A DNA stretch of 64,000 nt from UBA10161 sp964581105 (lineage in GTDB: Archaea; Micrarchaeota; Micrarchaeia; Anstonellales; Anstonellaceae), in NCBI GenBank assembly GCA_964581105.1, contig CAZOMB010000004.1, forward strand, positions 1 through 64,000, written 5' to 3'. The notes beneath the pieces are model-generated. The model was not told the DNA's origin. It did no database searches and saw only the letters and a list, made by a program, of their open reading frames with translations. Every line of letters begins with the position of its first letter. The first letter of the stretch is position 1. Shown piece after piece: positions 8,791-18,029 of the stretch. A program made the position numbers and the translations under genes.

Positions 8791-9474
8791 TCAGAATTTT
8801 TTCTTTAAAAAATCGCGCAAAGCATAAGGCAGGAGCTTTGCCTCAGCCCTTCTCAGCCTTTCCTGCAGGCTTCTTCTGCTTACCTTTGACACCTTGGCAA
8901 GATCCTGGAGGGTTGAACCACGGGGCCATGAATAGTAGTTGTTCATAAGCGCAACCCTGAGGGCTTCTGCCTGCTTTTTGGTTATGCTTGGAGAATCCCT
9001 TTTTCTTGAAAAGTCGCCAATTCTCATGACTTTTACGTCGCCTATGCATGAAAGCTCATTGAGCATTTTCTGTATGTTTTTCGGGTCCTCTGCAACAAGG
9101 TTGTACACCTCATAGCCTGCCTTTGCAAACACAGGGGAGGTTTGTGTCACCTTGTTCTTGAGCACAGCATCATAAGTAGAGCTTGTACCCTTAAAGCGAA
9201 GAAGTATGAGTGCATTGTTGTGCCCTTTCTCAAGCACGTGCATTCTTTTTGTTGCCTTGTCTTTTTTGACATGGTTTAGGTATTCTTCAAGCTCAGAAGG
9301 GGAGTTGGCTCCTATTTCCCACATAAGGCTGTAGTCAAGGCTGGCTGGCTTTTTGGAAAGGTAAACAACTGGGCTAATCTGCTCAAGCGTAATTCCTGGA
9401 AATTTTTCTGAGGATAGGCTTGTCTGGCAGTCATGGTGAAAGACACCAATTGTTGCTGCTTTTATTTTCCCCAT
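8791..9474 (-). CDS. HTH_10 (Bat-type) transcriptional regulator
   Basis: A 227-residue protein. The C-terminal about 55 residues, beginning TKKQAEALRVALMNNYYSWP and continuing through LAKVSKVSRRSLQERLRRAE, match the helix-turn-helix of bacterio-opsin-activator-like archaeal regulators (HTH_10). The N-terminal 150 residues are a variable alpha/beta domain and probably sense a signal. It contains FHHDCQTS near the N-terminus, which could hint at metal or redox sensing but is not diagnostic. It sits about 60 nt upstream of the Cys-rich gene on the same strand, so it may regulate or be co-expressed with it. Confidence 0.8.
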   Translation of the reverse strand: MGKIKAATIGVFHHDCQTSLSSEKFPGITLEQISPVVYLSKKPASLDYSLMWEIGANSPSELEEYLNHVKKDKATKRMHVLEKGHNNALILLRFKGTSSTYDAVLKNKVTQTSPVFAKAGYEVYNLVAEDPKNIQKMLNELSCIGDVKVMRIGDFSRKRDSPSITKKQAEALRVALMNNYYSWPRGSTLQDLAKVSKVSRRSLQERLRRAEAKLLPYALRDFLKKKF

Positions 9475-9512
9475 GATATTCTATTATTTATTACAGTATA
9501 TAAAGGTTGCTC

Positions 9513-10409
9513 TTATTGTCTTTCTGACAGGATTTCTCGCAAACCCTCTTCAAATTCTATTTTTGGGTAATAGCCAAGTTTTTGGCCTGCAAGCGAGATG
9601 TCTGGAATGCTCCTTTTTATTTCGCCTTTTCTTTGTGGCATGAATTTTGGGTTTGCTTCCTTGCTTGATATTGCTGACATTTTCTCAAGAAGAGACAGCA
9701 CTGAAATTTCCATGCCTGCACCAATGTTCAAAGGAAAATCAAAGCCCCCTCTTTGCAAGGAAAGTGAAAAAGCGTTTGCAACATCTTTTGCATGCACAAA
9801 ATCCCTTGTCTGGCTGCCATCCCCGAAAATAATTGGCTGCCTGTTTGAGGAAATTGCATCTGTGAACTTTGTGATGACCCCAGAGTAAGGGCTTCCTGCG
9901 CTTTGCCCTTTCCCATAGACATTGAAAAGCCTCAATGCGTTGTTTTTCATGCCATAAAGCTTGTTATACAAAAGAACATATCTTTCAGCACAAAGCTTTG
10001 ACAAGCCATAAGGTGAAGAAGGCTCAGTAGGATGGTCCTCAGAAATAGGGATTTGTACTGGCTCCCCATAAACAGCTGCAGATGATGCATATGAGACTTT
10101 TTCTATTCCTGCTGACTTTGCAGCCTCAAGAACATTTAATGTGCCTTGCACATTGACCTGAAAATCTGAAAAAGGGTCTTCAACTGAAGCATTTACATCA
10201 ACAAGCGCAGCCAAGTGGATTATTGCCTCAGCCCCTGGAACAAGCCTTGCCAGCCTTGCAACATCAAGGACAGAAGCCCTGACAAACTCAGCCTTTACCC
10301 CAAAAGGGGGAGGCGCAATGTCAATTATCCTGACAGAATGCCCCTGCTCAGCAAGATGGTTGCATACATAAGCGCCAACAAAGCCAGAGCCACCTGTTAC
10401 AACAATCAT
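9513..10409 (-). CDS. NAD-dependent sugar-nucleotide epimerase/dehydratase (GalE-like)
   Basis: A 298-residue extended short-chain dehydrogenase. The start at 10409 gives the expected N-terminus MIVVTGGSGFVGAYV, with the GxxGxxG NAD-binding motif; an in-frame extension to 10466 overlaps the upstream gene and is rejected. The catalytic YxxxK is YGLSK, preceded by SYASSAAVYGEP carrying the catalytic Ser/Thr region. Family members interconvert UDP-glucose/galactose or the N-acetyl or uronic forms. It is the last gene of the unit with the GlcNAc-1-phosphate transferase and a large membrane protein, which supports a role in glycoconjugate precursor synthesis. Confidence 0.85.
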   Translation of the reverse strand: MIVVTGGSGFVGAYVCNHLAEQGHSVRIIDIAPPPFGVKAEFVRASVLDVARLARLVPGAEAIIHLAALVDVNASVEDPFSDFQVNVQGTLNVLEAAKSAGIEKVSYASSAAVYGEPVQIPISEDHPTEPSSPYGLSKLCAERYVLLYNKLYGMKNNALRLFNVYGKGQSAGSPYSGVITKFTDAISSNRQPIIFGDGSQTRDFVHAKDVANAFSLSLQRGGFDFPLNIGAGMEISVLSLLEKMSAISSKEANPKFMPQRKGEIKRSIPDISLAGQKLGYYPKIEFEEGLREILSERQ

Positions 10410-10420
10410 AAAACCAAGCC

Positions 10421-11407
10421 CTAATTGAATATCCCACTGTATAGGATAATCACAAGCAAAGCACATAATCCTTGTGCTACAATGAATGTAAGCACCAGTT
10501 TTTGCTCAGAAACTCCATTGTAAGCTTTCATGACAAGCTGGGCAGCCCCCCTTACTTTCCCTCCAGGCGCATAAAGCTTTCCATTCTTTAGCCTTCCCCA
10601 CCAGTTCTTGCTTGGGAAGCGGTTCCATGCTTTGATTGCAAAGTCAATTAAGTAAGGGATTACAAGTATTGCGCCAGCAGCCTCAAGGTTTCCTATTATG
10701 ACTGTTGCTGCAAGGCTTGTGCCAATTGCAAGAGTTCCGATGTCACCCATGAAAACCTTTGCAGGGAACCAGTTGAAGCGCAAAAAAGCCAGCAAAGCGC
10801 CGAGCATTGCAGCAGAGAAAATTGCCATTTCAACTGAGCCGTTTGCAAGGGAAAGCAAGAGCGTTGCAGCAAAAATCACTGCCCCCATGCCTGCCTCCAT
10901 TCCATTAAAGCCTGCCAGCATGTTTGTAAGGTTGGCAGAAACAGTGACCCCAAGCGGTATTAGCACAACAATGTAAATTATGCCAAAGTCAACAAGCCCA
11001 ATAAACGGTATGCTTATTGCAGTGCTTCCTGCAGCTGAAACCGCAACCAAAGGAAGGGCAGCAACCATTGGCAAAATTGTTTTCACATCCTTTCTCATTG
11101 TAAAAAGGTCGTCAAAAGTCCCGATAAGTGCAACAATCATTATTGTGAGCATTGCTGCAAGGACTTCAATCAGCTCAAACTCATAGCAAAAAAAGGTGTT
11201 AAATGCTATTGCAAGCAAAAGAGCCGCAATTACTCCCATTATTATGCCAAGCCCTCCCATTTCAGCTGCAGAGGGCCTGTTCCTTTTGTTGACATCCCTG
11301 CCAGTCATGCCTGCTGCAAAAAGTTTTCTTATCAAAAAAGGCATTGAAAGCAGAGTAACAGCAAGTGAGGCAAGGAAAATTGCTGCAACAAACTGCAAAT
11401 CAGCCAT
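10421..11407 (-). CDS. polyprenyl-phosphate GlcNAc-1-phosphate transferase (MraY/Alg7/AglH family)
   Basis: A 328-residue membrane enzyme with about ten hydrophobic segments. Cytosolic motifs visible in order are KRNRPSAAEMGGLGI (family RPSxxxxGG), GTFDDLF (Asp-Asp), NLTNMLAGFNGMEAG (N-x-x-N-x-x-x-G-x-N-G) and FMGDIGTLAIG (metal-binding GD-x-G). It should transfer GlcNAc-1-phosphate, or a related sugar phosphate, to dolichyl or polyprenyl phosphate, the first committed step of archaeal N-glycan assembly. It overlaps the upstream membrane-protein stop by one base (TAATG), implying translational coupling, and lies 11 nt from the epimerase start. Confidence 0.88.
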   Translation of the reverse strand: MADLQFVAAIFLASLAVTLLSMPFLIRKLFAAGMTGRDVNKRNRPSAAEMGGLGIIMGVIAALLLAIAFNTFFCYEFELIEVLAAMLTIMIVALIGTFDDLFTMRKDVKTILPMVAALPLVAVSAAGSTAISIPFIGLVDFGIIYIVVLIPLGVTVSANLTNMLAGFNGMEAGMGAVIFAATLLLSLANGSVEMAIFSAAMLGALLAFLRFNWFPAKVFMGDIGTLAIGTSLAATVIIGNLEAAGAILVIPYLIDFAIKAWNRFPSKNWWGRLKNGKLYAPGGKVRGAAQLVMKAYNGVSEQKLVLTFIVAQGLCALLVIILYSGIFN

Positions 11408-13131
11408 TATTCCACCCGGTAAACTGACACATCCCCAAATTCTGATACAAGTTCCATGCTAGAATCCTCTCCTGCATATATGCTAATAAAGTGGGGCGGC
11501 ACTGTTCCTGAACCAAGCACAACAAGCCTGTTGCCTTTTTCCCAGTATGCCTTTTCTGAAGAGAGCATAATCATGCTTGGGATTGGGATTGATGCATATG
11601 CCCTTCCAAATGAGTCAAGCGCAACTCCGTCTGAAAGCGCAAAAGAGCCGTCAACAGCAATTTCGCGCGACACAATCCTGCCTGACTTGGAAACAAAAAA
11701 CGCAAACTCAGCCTCCTGGTTTGTGTAATTTCCCGCATAGGCATATGTTTCAAAACCAGTGTCTGCGCTTGACATTCCATCAATCTCTGATGCAGAAACA
11801 ATGGCATGGCTTTGCGCCTTTAGGTTTGGCTTGCCTGAAATAAGGTAAGATGAAAACCCCTGTTCACTGTTGAATTTGGCTGATGGAATGTAAAAGCCTG
11901 CAGCGTCCTGCCTGTCAAGCATGCTCAGGCTCTGAACTTTTTCATTTGAAAGGGAAAGCAGCGCATCTGTCAGGTCTTTGCCAGCATAAACAGGGTAAAA
12001 CTCTTTTTGAGGCGGGAGCTGGTAAAAAACAGAGAAAAACAGGGAAAATGAAACAATGGCAAGGGCAAGCAACGGGAAAAAGAATTTTGCATTGAGGCTG
12101 TAAAAGTGCATTACCAAAGGAGCAAGCACTGCTGTGACAGCTGCTATTGCAAGGGCCTGCTGCGCCTGGGCAGCAAGGCTTGCAATCCCTGCAATTGCAA
12201 AAAAGGAAAGTAAATAAGAGCCAATAAGGTATGCTGATTTTGGAAGATTTGAAGAACATGCCTTTGAAATCCCTTCTGCAGCTGCAAGCACAAGAAGCAA
12301 TGCTCCAGCAAGAGGCAAAAAGCCTGAAACTATTATGCCTGCTGCAAAAAGGAGCAAATACTCGATTCGCGAACCAGAAAAAAAGAAAAATGCCGCGCAA
12401 ACAGAGGCTGCTGCAAGCAAAAATGGAACAAGGACCAGGGATGACTGCAAAGTTTGGATGCTGAAAAACGGCAATGCCTCTGAAGAGAAAAATGCACCTG
12501 CGGCAAATGCAATGAAAACAATTGCAAAGCCGGCAATTTTTTCCCTTTTTCCCTTAAAATCAGGAACAGCAAATGCTATTGCAACTGCCATGCCTGCAAG
12601 CGCAAATGCTGCGTTTGTAAATGAAGCTAAAGCAGCAAAAATTATGCAAATGGCAAGCTGCAGGATATTGTTAGTCTTGATAAACCTGCAAAAGAAAAAC
12701 AGGAATGCAGAGAAAAACAGTGCTGCAAGCTGGGCGCTTGAGTAAACCCCTGGCAAAAATGACAGTGACACCAATGAAAATGCAAAGAGAATGGATGAAA
12801 ATACTGAAATTCTTGTGCCAAACCCAAGAGAGAGCAGGGAAAAGTAAAGCAAAACTGCTGCCAAGCCAAGAGCAATTGAAGGGAAAACCAAAAGAAATGC
12901 TGCTATTGTTTCTGGCGAGGAGGCTGGCGTTCCTGAAACTGCTGCAAAAAGAGATTCAGCTGAGGCTGCGGCCTGTATGTAAAATGGCGCGCTTTCCCCT
13001 TGCAACGAATTGTAAATCTGCGTTGCAGCAGAAAACTGGGGCAACGTGCTTTTTTCCGGAAAGTGCCATACCCCTAATGCTGCAAAAAAAACAATTAGCA
13101 CTGCCAAAACTTGCTCTTTTTGAAATTCCAT
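11407..13131 (-). CDS. large polytopic membrane protein, possible GT-C-like
   Basis: A 574-residue protein. It has an N-terminal membrane segment, a short extracytoplasmic stretch, about ten further membrane segments to about residue 390, and a C-terminal globular region of about 190 residues. This topology (many membrane spans plus a soluble C-terminal domain) recalls GT-C glycosyltransferases and oligosaccharyltransferases. No WWDYG or clear catalytic Asp motif is seen, so the assignment is only suggestive. It is coupled by a one-base overlap to the GlcNAc-1-phosphate transferase, which supports a glycan-assembly role. It starts 4 nt after the HMG-CoA reductase stop. Confidence 0.6.
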   Translation of the reverse strand: MEFQKEQVLAVLIVFFAALGVWHFPEKSTLPQFSAATQIYNSLQGESAPFYIQAAASAESLFAAVSGTPASSPETIAAFLLVFPSIALGLAAVLLYFSLLSLGFGTRISVFSSILFAFSLVSLSFLPGVYSSAQLAALFFSAFLFFFCRFIKTNNILQLAICIIFAALASFTNAAFALAGMAVAIAFAVPDFKGKREKIAGFAIVFIAFAAGAFFSSEALPFFSIQTLQSSLVLVPFLLAAASVCAAFFFFSGSRIEYLLLFAAGIIVSGFLPLAGALLLVLAAAEGISKACSSNLPKSAYLIGSYLLSFFAIAGIASLAAQAQQALAIAAVTAVLAPLVMHFYSLNAKFFFPLLALAIVSFSLFFSVFYQLPPQKEFYPVYAGKDLTDALLSLSNEKVQSLSMLDRQDAAGFYIPSAKFNSEQGFSSYLISGKPNLKAQSHAIVSASEIDGMSSADTGFETYAYAGNYTNQEAEFAFFVSKSGRIVSREIAVDGSFALSDGVALDSFGRAYASIPIPSMIMLSSEKAYWEKGNRLVVLGSGTVPPHFISIYAGEDSSMELVSEFGDVSVYRVE

Positions 13132-13135
13132 AAGC

Positions 13136-14398
13136 CTAACCCTGCATTTGCTTTAATATTTCTTGCGCCCTTTTGATTGATATCTGCTTTTCTTGTGCCA
13201 TTTTTGCTGCAACTTTGTCCACCTGCTTTGCTTTTGCTCCTGCTGCAATTGCAATGTTTCTTGCATGAAGCGCCATGTGCCCCTTTTGTATTCCTTCTGC
13301 TGAAAGCGCCCTCACTGCAGCAAAATTCTGAGCAAGCCCGACTGACGCAATCACACAGGCAAGCTCTTGCGCTGACTTTACATTGAGGATTGATAGGGCT
13401 GCCTGTGCTGATGCAAGAGACTTTGTTGCGCCTCCAATTGTTGCAACTGCAAGAGGAAGCTCTATTTGCCCTTGCAAATCGCCGTTGTCAAGCTTTTTGT
13501 ATGTTGTGAGAGAGCCATACTTTCCTTTTATTGCAGCATATGCATGTGCGCCTGCCTCAACTGCCCTCCAGTCATTGCCAGTTGCAACACATATTGCATC
13601 AATGCCATTCATTGCCCCTTTGTTATGGGTGCATGCCCTGAATTTGTCAGCATCTGCAAATGCCCATGCATCCAAAATGCCCTCAACAGCGTCTTTTCCA
13701 ATTGTTTCGCCTTTCCATACTGCTGTTGCTTTTGCAAGCCTCATTGTAGCAAGGTTTGTGATTATCCTAAGCCTTGCCTTTGCATTGCAAATCTTTTCTA
13801 TGAATGGCGAAATCCCCTCAAGAATAGTATTCACAGTATTTGCGCCCATTGAGTCTTTTACATCAACATGCAAATGAGCAACAACCATTTTGCCCCTTTT
13901 GGTATGAATTGCCCTTGCCTCAAAGCCCCTCAATCCTCCCCCATAGCTTGCAATATTTGCAGCAAAAGGCTCTGCTTGCTTTAATATTTGCTCTTTTTTC
14001 AAGTTAAGCTCTTTTGCAGCCTGATTAGCATCCTCAAGGCCAACAATCTGTATCTGGCCAGTCATAATTGGCTTGTCAGCTGTTGCAACAAACCCACCTG
14101 TGTCCCTGCACAGCTTTGCAGCATAAGAGGCTGCTGCAACAACTGACGGCTCTTCTATTGCCATTGGAATTAGCATTTCTTTTTTGTTCACAATAAAATT
14201 TGTTGCAACTGAAAAAGGAAGGCAATGGAATGCTATGGCATTTTCAGTCATCCTGTCTGCAATCTGAAAGTCAAGAGGGTTGTTTGCCTCAAGAACTTTT
14301 CTTTGCTCAGCTGAAAGAGAGGCAAAGTCAGATACTGCCGCTAATCTCTTTTGCCTGTCAAGCTTGTAAAAGCCGGGCATTGCAGAAGTTTTTGCCAT
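13136..14398 (-). CDS. hmgA: hydroxymethylglutaryl-CoA reductase, class II type
   Basis: A 420-residue HMG-CoA reductase that makes mevalonate for isoprenoid lipids. The ATG at 14398 gives an N-terminus leading to MPGFYKLDRQKRL, as in class II enzymes; an in-frame TTG at 14422 overlaps the agmatinase gene. Signature features are the glutamate in EEPSVVAAASYAAKL, MGANTVNT, the lysine/aspartate region NKGAMNGID and the C-terminal catalytic His in KGHMALHARNI. Length, the ISNL/ITNL-type strand and the short C-terminus place it with bacterial/Archaeoglobus/Thermoplasma class II forms rather than the class I enzymes of most archaea. It lies in a close unit with the agmatinase-family gene. Confidence 0.92.
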   Translation of the reverse strand: MAKTSAMPGFYKLDRQKRLAAVSDFASLSAEQRKVLEANNPLDFQIADRMTENAIAFHCLPFSVATNFIVNKKEMLIPMAIEEPSVVAAASYAAKLCRDTGGFVATADKPIMTGQIQIVGLEDANQAAKELNLKKEQILKQAEPFAANIASYGGGLRGFEARAIHTKRGKMVVAHLHVDVKDSMGANTVNTILEGISPFIEKICNAKARLRIITNLATMRLAKATAVWKGETIGKDAVEGILDAWAFADADKFRACTHNKGAMNGIDAICVATGNDWRAVEAGAHAYAAIKGKYGSLTTYKKLDNGDLQGQIELPLAVATIGGATKSLASAQAALSILNVKSAQELACVIASVGLAQNFAAVRALSAEGIQKGHMALHARNIAIAAGAKAKQVDKVAAKMAQEKQISIKRAQEILKQMQG

Positions 14399-14402
14399 AA
14401 AC

Positions 14403-15260
14403 TCACTTTTTGTTTGCCTCAATATAAGAAATCAGCTTGTAAACAAGCTTTGCTGCAGCAAAATCTGACAAAATGCTGCCAGGAATTGGGCAAAGCTCAA
14501 CAACATCAAACCCAACAACCTGCCTTTTGCTTGAAACCTGCTTTAACAGACCAAGAACCTGCTGCCATTGCAATCCACCAGGCTCAGGAGTGCCTACTCC
14601 TGGCACAACTGAGGGGTCAAATGCATCCAAGTCAATTGTAATGTATACTTTTTTCTTTAGCTTTTCTATTACTTTTGCTTCATCAAAATCAATGCCAAAA
14701 ACATCCAATACCTTTTCCTTTATCTCCTGCCCCTCTTCCTCTGAAAAGCTGCGAACCCCGACTGAAACTGCATGAAGCTTTTCCCTGCACCTTCCCATAA
14801 CGCAGGCATGGCTGTATTTTGTGCCATCATACTCTTTTCTCATGTCTGCGTGCGCATCAATGTGAAGAACTGAAATCTCCTTGTCCTTTTCTGCAAATGC
14901 TTCAAATGCTCCTATTGAAACAGAATGCTCGCCCCCTAAAAGAACAGGGATTTTGCCCTCACTTAGGACTGCTTTGACTGCTTGCTTTACATATTCACAG
15001 TTTTTTTCAGCAGAGCCTCTGTTTACTTCAAGCTCATCAGCAGTATAAATGCCAGCTTCTGAAAAATCTGCCTTTAAGTCAGTGTTCCATGTCTCAACCT
15101 GGTGTGATGCCTGCATTATTGCCTCAGGCCCATGCCTTGTGCCAGTTCTGTAAGAGCATGTTGAGTCATAAGGGCATGAAAGGACAACATATTTTGCCTT
15201 TTGCAGATTATTGTCCATGCCAAGAAATGTTCTAGGAAGGCCAATATGCTCTATGTCCAT
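14403..15260 (-). CDS. speB: agmatinase/arginase family ureohydrolase
   Basis: A 285-residue ureohydrolase. The dinuclear manganese ligands are visible in GGEHSVSIG (His), HIDAHADMR (Asp-x-His-x-Asp) and TIDLDAFDPSVVPGVGTPEP (Asp-x-Asp). It should hydrolyse agmatine to putrescine and urea, though arginase or related guanidino substrates cannot be excluded. Start at the ATG at 15260 (MDIEHIGLPRTF); the in-frame extension to 15278 is not conserved-looking. The HMG-CoA reductase start follows 4 nt after the stop, so the two are probably one transcript although their pathways differ. It is divergent from the DGGGP synthase gene. Confidence 0.88.
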   Translation of the reverse strand: MDIEHIGLPRTFLGMDNNLQKAKYVVLSCPYDSTCSYRTGTRHGPEAIMQASHQVETWNTDLKADFSEAGIYTADELEVNRGSAEKNCEYVKQAVKAVLSEGKIPVLLGGEHSVSIGAFEAFAEKDKEISVLHIDAHADMRKEYDGTKYSHACVMGRCREKLHAVSVGVRSFSEEEGQEIKEKVLDVFGIDFDEAKVIEKLKKKVYITIDLDAFDPSVVPGVGTPEPGGLQWQQVLGLLKQVSSKRQVVGFDVVELCPIPGSILSDFAAAKLVYKLISYIEANKK

Positions 15261-15305
15261 GCTTTTCACCATCCACACAATTGGGAAAAAAAAGGGAAAA
15301 CAGTG

Positions 15306-15313
15306 CTTTTAAA
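15306..15313 (+). promoter_or_regulatory. TATA box of the UbiA-family gene
   Basis: The sequence cttttaaa lies about 28 nt upstream of the ATG at 15338. It makes a leaderless mRNA likely and argues against the in-frame TTG at 15281. Confidence 0.5.
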
Positions 15314-15337
15314 GCCACCGCTTCTATAATTTGGAAT

Positions 15338-16201
15338 ATGGGAAAACTGTTTGCATATGCAAGGCTTTTTCGGATAGAGCATGCTGTTCTTCTGGCAGTT
15401 GCAGTGCTGCTCTCTGAAGCACTGGTATCAAATGCCTATGAGATTCCTTTTCCTGCACTCTCAATTGTCTTGCTCTCATTGGCAGTGCCTGTATTCATAG
15501 AAATGGCTTCATTTTCTTTGAACGATTATCTTGACATAAAATCAGACAAGGAGAACAAGAGAAATGACCGGCCCCTTGTAACAGGGCAGATAAGCCCGAA
15601 GAATGCCATTTATGCCTCAGGGGCATTTTATTTGCTTGGCATTTTAGCTGCAGTTCCATTGCCAGCAGCAGCACTTTTCATAGCCATTGTTTTTGCAGCA
15701 CTATCAATTGCCTATAACTACAAGCTCAAGGAAATGCCCCTTATAGGCAACCTTTACATTGCCTTATCAATGGCAATCCCATTCATATTTGGGAACCTCG
15801 TAGTGTCTGACTCTATTTACCTGCCCTTGCTTGCAATTGCAGGAGTTGCACTTGTGGCAGGGCTTGGAAGAGAAATAATAAAGTCAGCAGAGGATGTGAA
15901 AGGGGATGTTTTGCACAGGAAAGCAAAAACATTGCCAGCGATAATTGGAACAAAGAGCTCTTGCTATGCTGCTGTAGCCTGCTATTTTGTTCTTGTGCCT
16001 ATTTGCCTGCTTCCTTTCTCATATGGACTGCCAATAAACATTTTAGCAGCTGGCCTTGTGCTTCTTTCAGCAATCTCATTTGCAGCAATTGGCATAATGA
16101 TTGCAAAAAGCCATGAGCAGAAAACCCTTAAGGCAGCAAGAAAAGCCTCATTGCTTGGCCTTGCAGTTGGCCTTGCAGGCTATGCTGCAAGCCTGATTTA
16201 A
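15338..16201 (+). CDS. digeranylgeranylglyceryl phosphate synthase (UbiA family)
   Basis: A 287-residue membrane prenyltransferase with about eight or nine hydrophobic segments. The two Asp-rich motifs are NDYLDIKSDKENKRNDRPL (near residue 62) and EDVKGDVLHRKAKTLP (near residue 185), the typical NDxxDxxxD and DxxGD sites for Mg-diphosphate. In archaea this family member adds the second geranylgeranyl group to geranylgeranylglyceryl phosphate, a core step of ether-lipid synthesis; other UbiA prenyltransferases are possible. The start is supported by the TATA box and by the family N-terminus LFAYARLFRIEHA. Proximity to HMG-CoA reductase fits lipid biosynthesis. Confidence 0.85.
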   Translation: MGKLFAYARLFRIEHAVLLAVAVLLSEALVSNAYEIPFPALSIVLLSLAVPVFIEMASFSLNDYLDIKSDKENKRNDRPLVTGQISPKNAIYASGAFYLLGILAAVPLPAAALFIAIVFAALSIAYNYKLKEMPLIGNLYIALSMAIPFIFGNLVVSDSIYLPLLAIAGVALVAGLGREIIKSAEDVKGDVLHRKAKTLPAIIGTKSSCYAAVACYFVLVPICLLPFSYGLPINILAAGLVLLSAISFAAIGIMIAKSHEQKTLKAARKASLLGLAVGLAGYAASLI

Positions 16202-16209
16202 TTCCTGCG

Positions 16210-17088
16210 TTACTTTTTCCTTATCTGCTCAAAAATCTCATCAGTGCTTATCTGTTCCTCAAAATCAGCCTGCTTCTTCTTTGATGCGCCAAAATACCAG
16301 TGCGGGTATTTCTTTATTCTCATAAGAATGAATGCAGCATAGGTAATAGCAAGGAAAAGAGGTAAAAGAAGGCTGGGAAATGCTGAGACAAAAGGCTGGA
16401 GAAAAACTGAGAGCAAGAGGGATGCGATGTAAACCAAGCCGATGCAGACTATTGCTATAAAACCAAATATCATGTCATCTTTGCCTTTAGAGGTCCTAAT
16501 TCTCGAGGCAATAGAACTGCCTATGAAAAGAGATGCAAAAAGCCTGAAAAAGTCTACTCCCTCAATATCAGAAATGTGCAACGCAAGGAAAGAAAAAATG
16601 AACAGCACTATAAAGCCTGAAAGGCTGGCTGAAATAAGCCTGTCTGCATATTTGTTCCACATGCTCCCTCCTGTGAAGAGATTCACGCTTGAACGGGGAT
16701 TTTTAGCCACTTGGTAAAGTGAAACAATGAAAACAATTGCCCCTATAGGAGACAAAAGGTTTGTTCTTGTAGGCTCATCAAAGCCCCAATACATACTTGC
16801 CACAAGAGCAACCGATATAAGGAAAATTACAAAAACAAAGCCACTCAAAACCAGTCCAAAAAGGGCAGTCACAGGCGAGCGCTTGTTTATGCTTTGTGCA
16901 ATCCCGTTCAAAAAATAAACCAGAACCAAAAGGCCTAGTGCAATCACTGAAATTGAGACATAGGTGAAAATAGGCATTGCGGTAAAGCTTGCAATGCCCA
17001 AATCCCCTGCGGCTGCTGCGTAGATTGAAAGAAGCGCCAAAATCCCAAGATAGGCAAGCTCCCATGAAAAGCGCTTTTGATTTACCAC
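16210..17088 (-). CDS. hypothetical membrane protein
   Basis: A 292-residue protein with about eight hydrophobic segments and a short charged cytosolic C-terminus (KKQADFEEQISTDEIFEQ). No recognised domain. A positively charged loop near residue 200 (SRIRTSKGKDD) could face the cytosol. It is a single gene between two plus-strand genes and no partner is evident. Confidence 0.65.
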   Translation of the reverse strand: MVNQKRFSWELAYLGILALLSIYAAAAGDLGIASFTAMPIFTYVSISVIALGLLVLVYFLNGIAQSINKRSPVTALFGLVLSGFVFVIFLISVALVASMYWGFDEPTRTNLLSPIGAIVFIVSLYQVAKNPRSSVNLFTGGSMWNKYADRLISASLSGFIVLFIFSFLALHISDIEGVDFFRLFASLFIGSSIASRIRTSKGKDDMIFGFIAIVCIGLVYIASLLLSVFLQPFVSAFPSLLLPLFLAITYAAFILMRIKKYPHWYFGASKKKQADFEEQISTDEIFEQIRKK

Positions 17089-17111
17089 AAGCTGAAATAA
17101 GCCTGATTTGG

Positions 17112-17119
17112 TTTTAAAG
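17112..17119 (+). promoter_or_regulatory. TATA box of purC-purE
   Basis: The sequence ttttaaag about 38 nt before the purC ATG predicts a roughly 10-nt leader that would just contain the ribosome binding site ggtggga at 17142-17148. Confidence 0.45.
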
Positions 17120-17150
17120 ATTTGCTACAAATTGTCAAACTGGTGGGAGA

Positions 17151-18020
17151 ATGCAGGTAATTACCAACACAGACCTGAAGCTCAAGCCATTTTCAAGAGG
17201 AAAAGTGAGGGAAACCTATGAGCTTGAGGATGGCAGCCTTCTCATGGTTGCAACTGACAGGCTCTCAGCATTTGACGTTGTTTTTTCAGAAGGAATACCA
17301 TACAAAGGAAAAGTGCTTACAGAGCTTTCCTTGTTCTGGTTCGAGAAACTCAAGGGCATTGTTGAGAATCACCTTGTTTCATCAAATGTCCCAGAAGGAT
17401 TGGCTGATTATCTTCAAGGAAGGAGCATGGTGGTGAAAAAGGCTGCGCCAATTATGCTTGAGTGCGTTGTTCGGGGCTATTTGGCAGGCTCTGGGCTAAA
17501 GGAGTACAATAAAAAAGGAACGGTTTGCGGCATAAAACTGCCTGCAGGGCTTCAAAACTCAAGCAAGCTGCCAGAGCCTATTTTTACCCCAAGCTCAAAA
17601 GCCACTGAAGGCCATGACATTAATTTGACTGAAGAGCAGGCAAAAAAAGAAGTAGGGGAAGAAACCTATGAAAAGCTAAAGCAACTGTCACTTAAAATCT
17701 ACTCGACAGCAGCTGACTATGCAAAAGAAAAGGGGATAATTTTGGCAGACACAAAGTTTGAGTTTGGCATGCATGAGGATAAAATAATTTTGATTGATGA
17801 AGTATTGACTCCTGACTCAAGCAGGTATTGGCCTGCAAAAGAATATGAGGTTGGGAAAAACCAGCCTTCATTTGACAAGCAGATTGTAAGGGATTATCTT
17901 GAAGGAACAGGTTGGAACAAATTGCCCCCAGCCCCAGCCCTTCCAAAAGAGGTAATAGAGAAAACTTCTAAAAAATACATGGAGGTTTATGAGCTTTTAA
18001 CAGGAAAGAAATTTGAGTGA
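17151..18020 (+). CDS. purC: phosphoribosylaminoimidazole-succinocarboxamide synthase
   Basis: A 289-residue SAICAR synthase that joins CAIR and aspartate with ATP in purine synthesis. Recognisable motifs are GKVRETYELEDGSLLMVATDR at the N-terminus (nucleotide loop), IPYKGKVLTELSLFWF, VVRGYLAGSGLKEY, and the EVLTPDSSRYWP segment late in the protein. The length matches the family. A ggtggga ribosome binding site precedes the ATG. purE follows after 9 nt; together they convert AIR plus CO2 and aspartate to SAICAR. No other purine genes are in the window. Confidence 0.95.
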   Translation: MQVITNTDLKLKPFSRGKVRETYELEDGSLLMVATDRLSAFDVVFSEGIPYKGKVLTELSLFWFEKLKGIVENHLVSSNVPEGLADYLQGRSMVVKKAAPIMLECVVRGYLAGSGLKEYNKKGTVCGIKLPAGLQNSSKLPEPIFTPSSKATEGHDINLTEEQAKKEVGEETYEKLKQLSLKIYSTAADYAKEKGIILADTKFEFGMHEDKIILIDEVLTPDSSRYWPAKEYEVGKNQPSFDKQIVRDYLEGTGWNKLPPAPALPKEVIEKTSKKYMEVYELLTGKKFE

Positions 18021-18029
18021 GGTGTTTTT

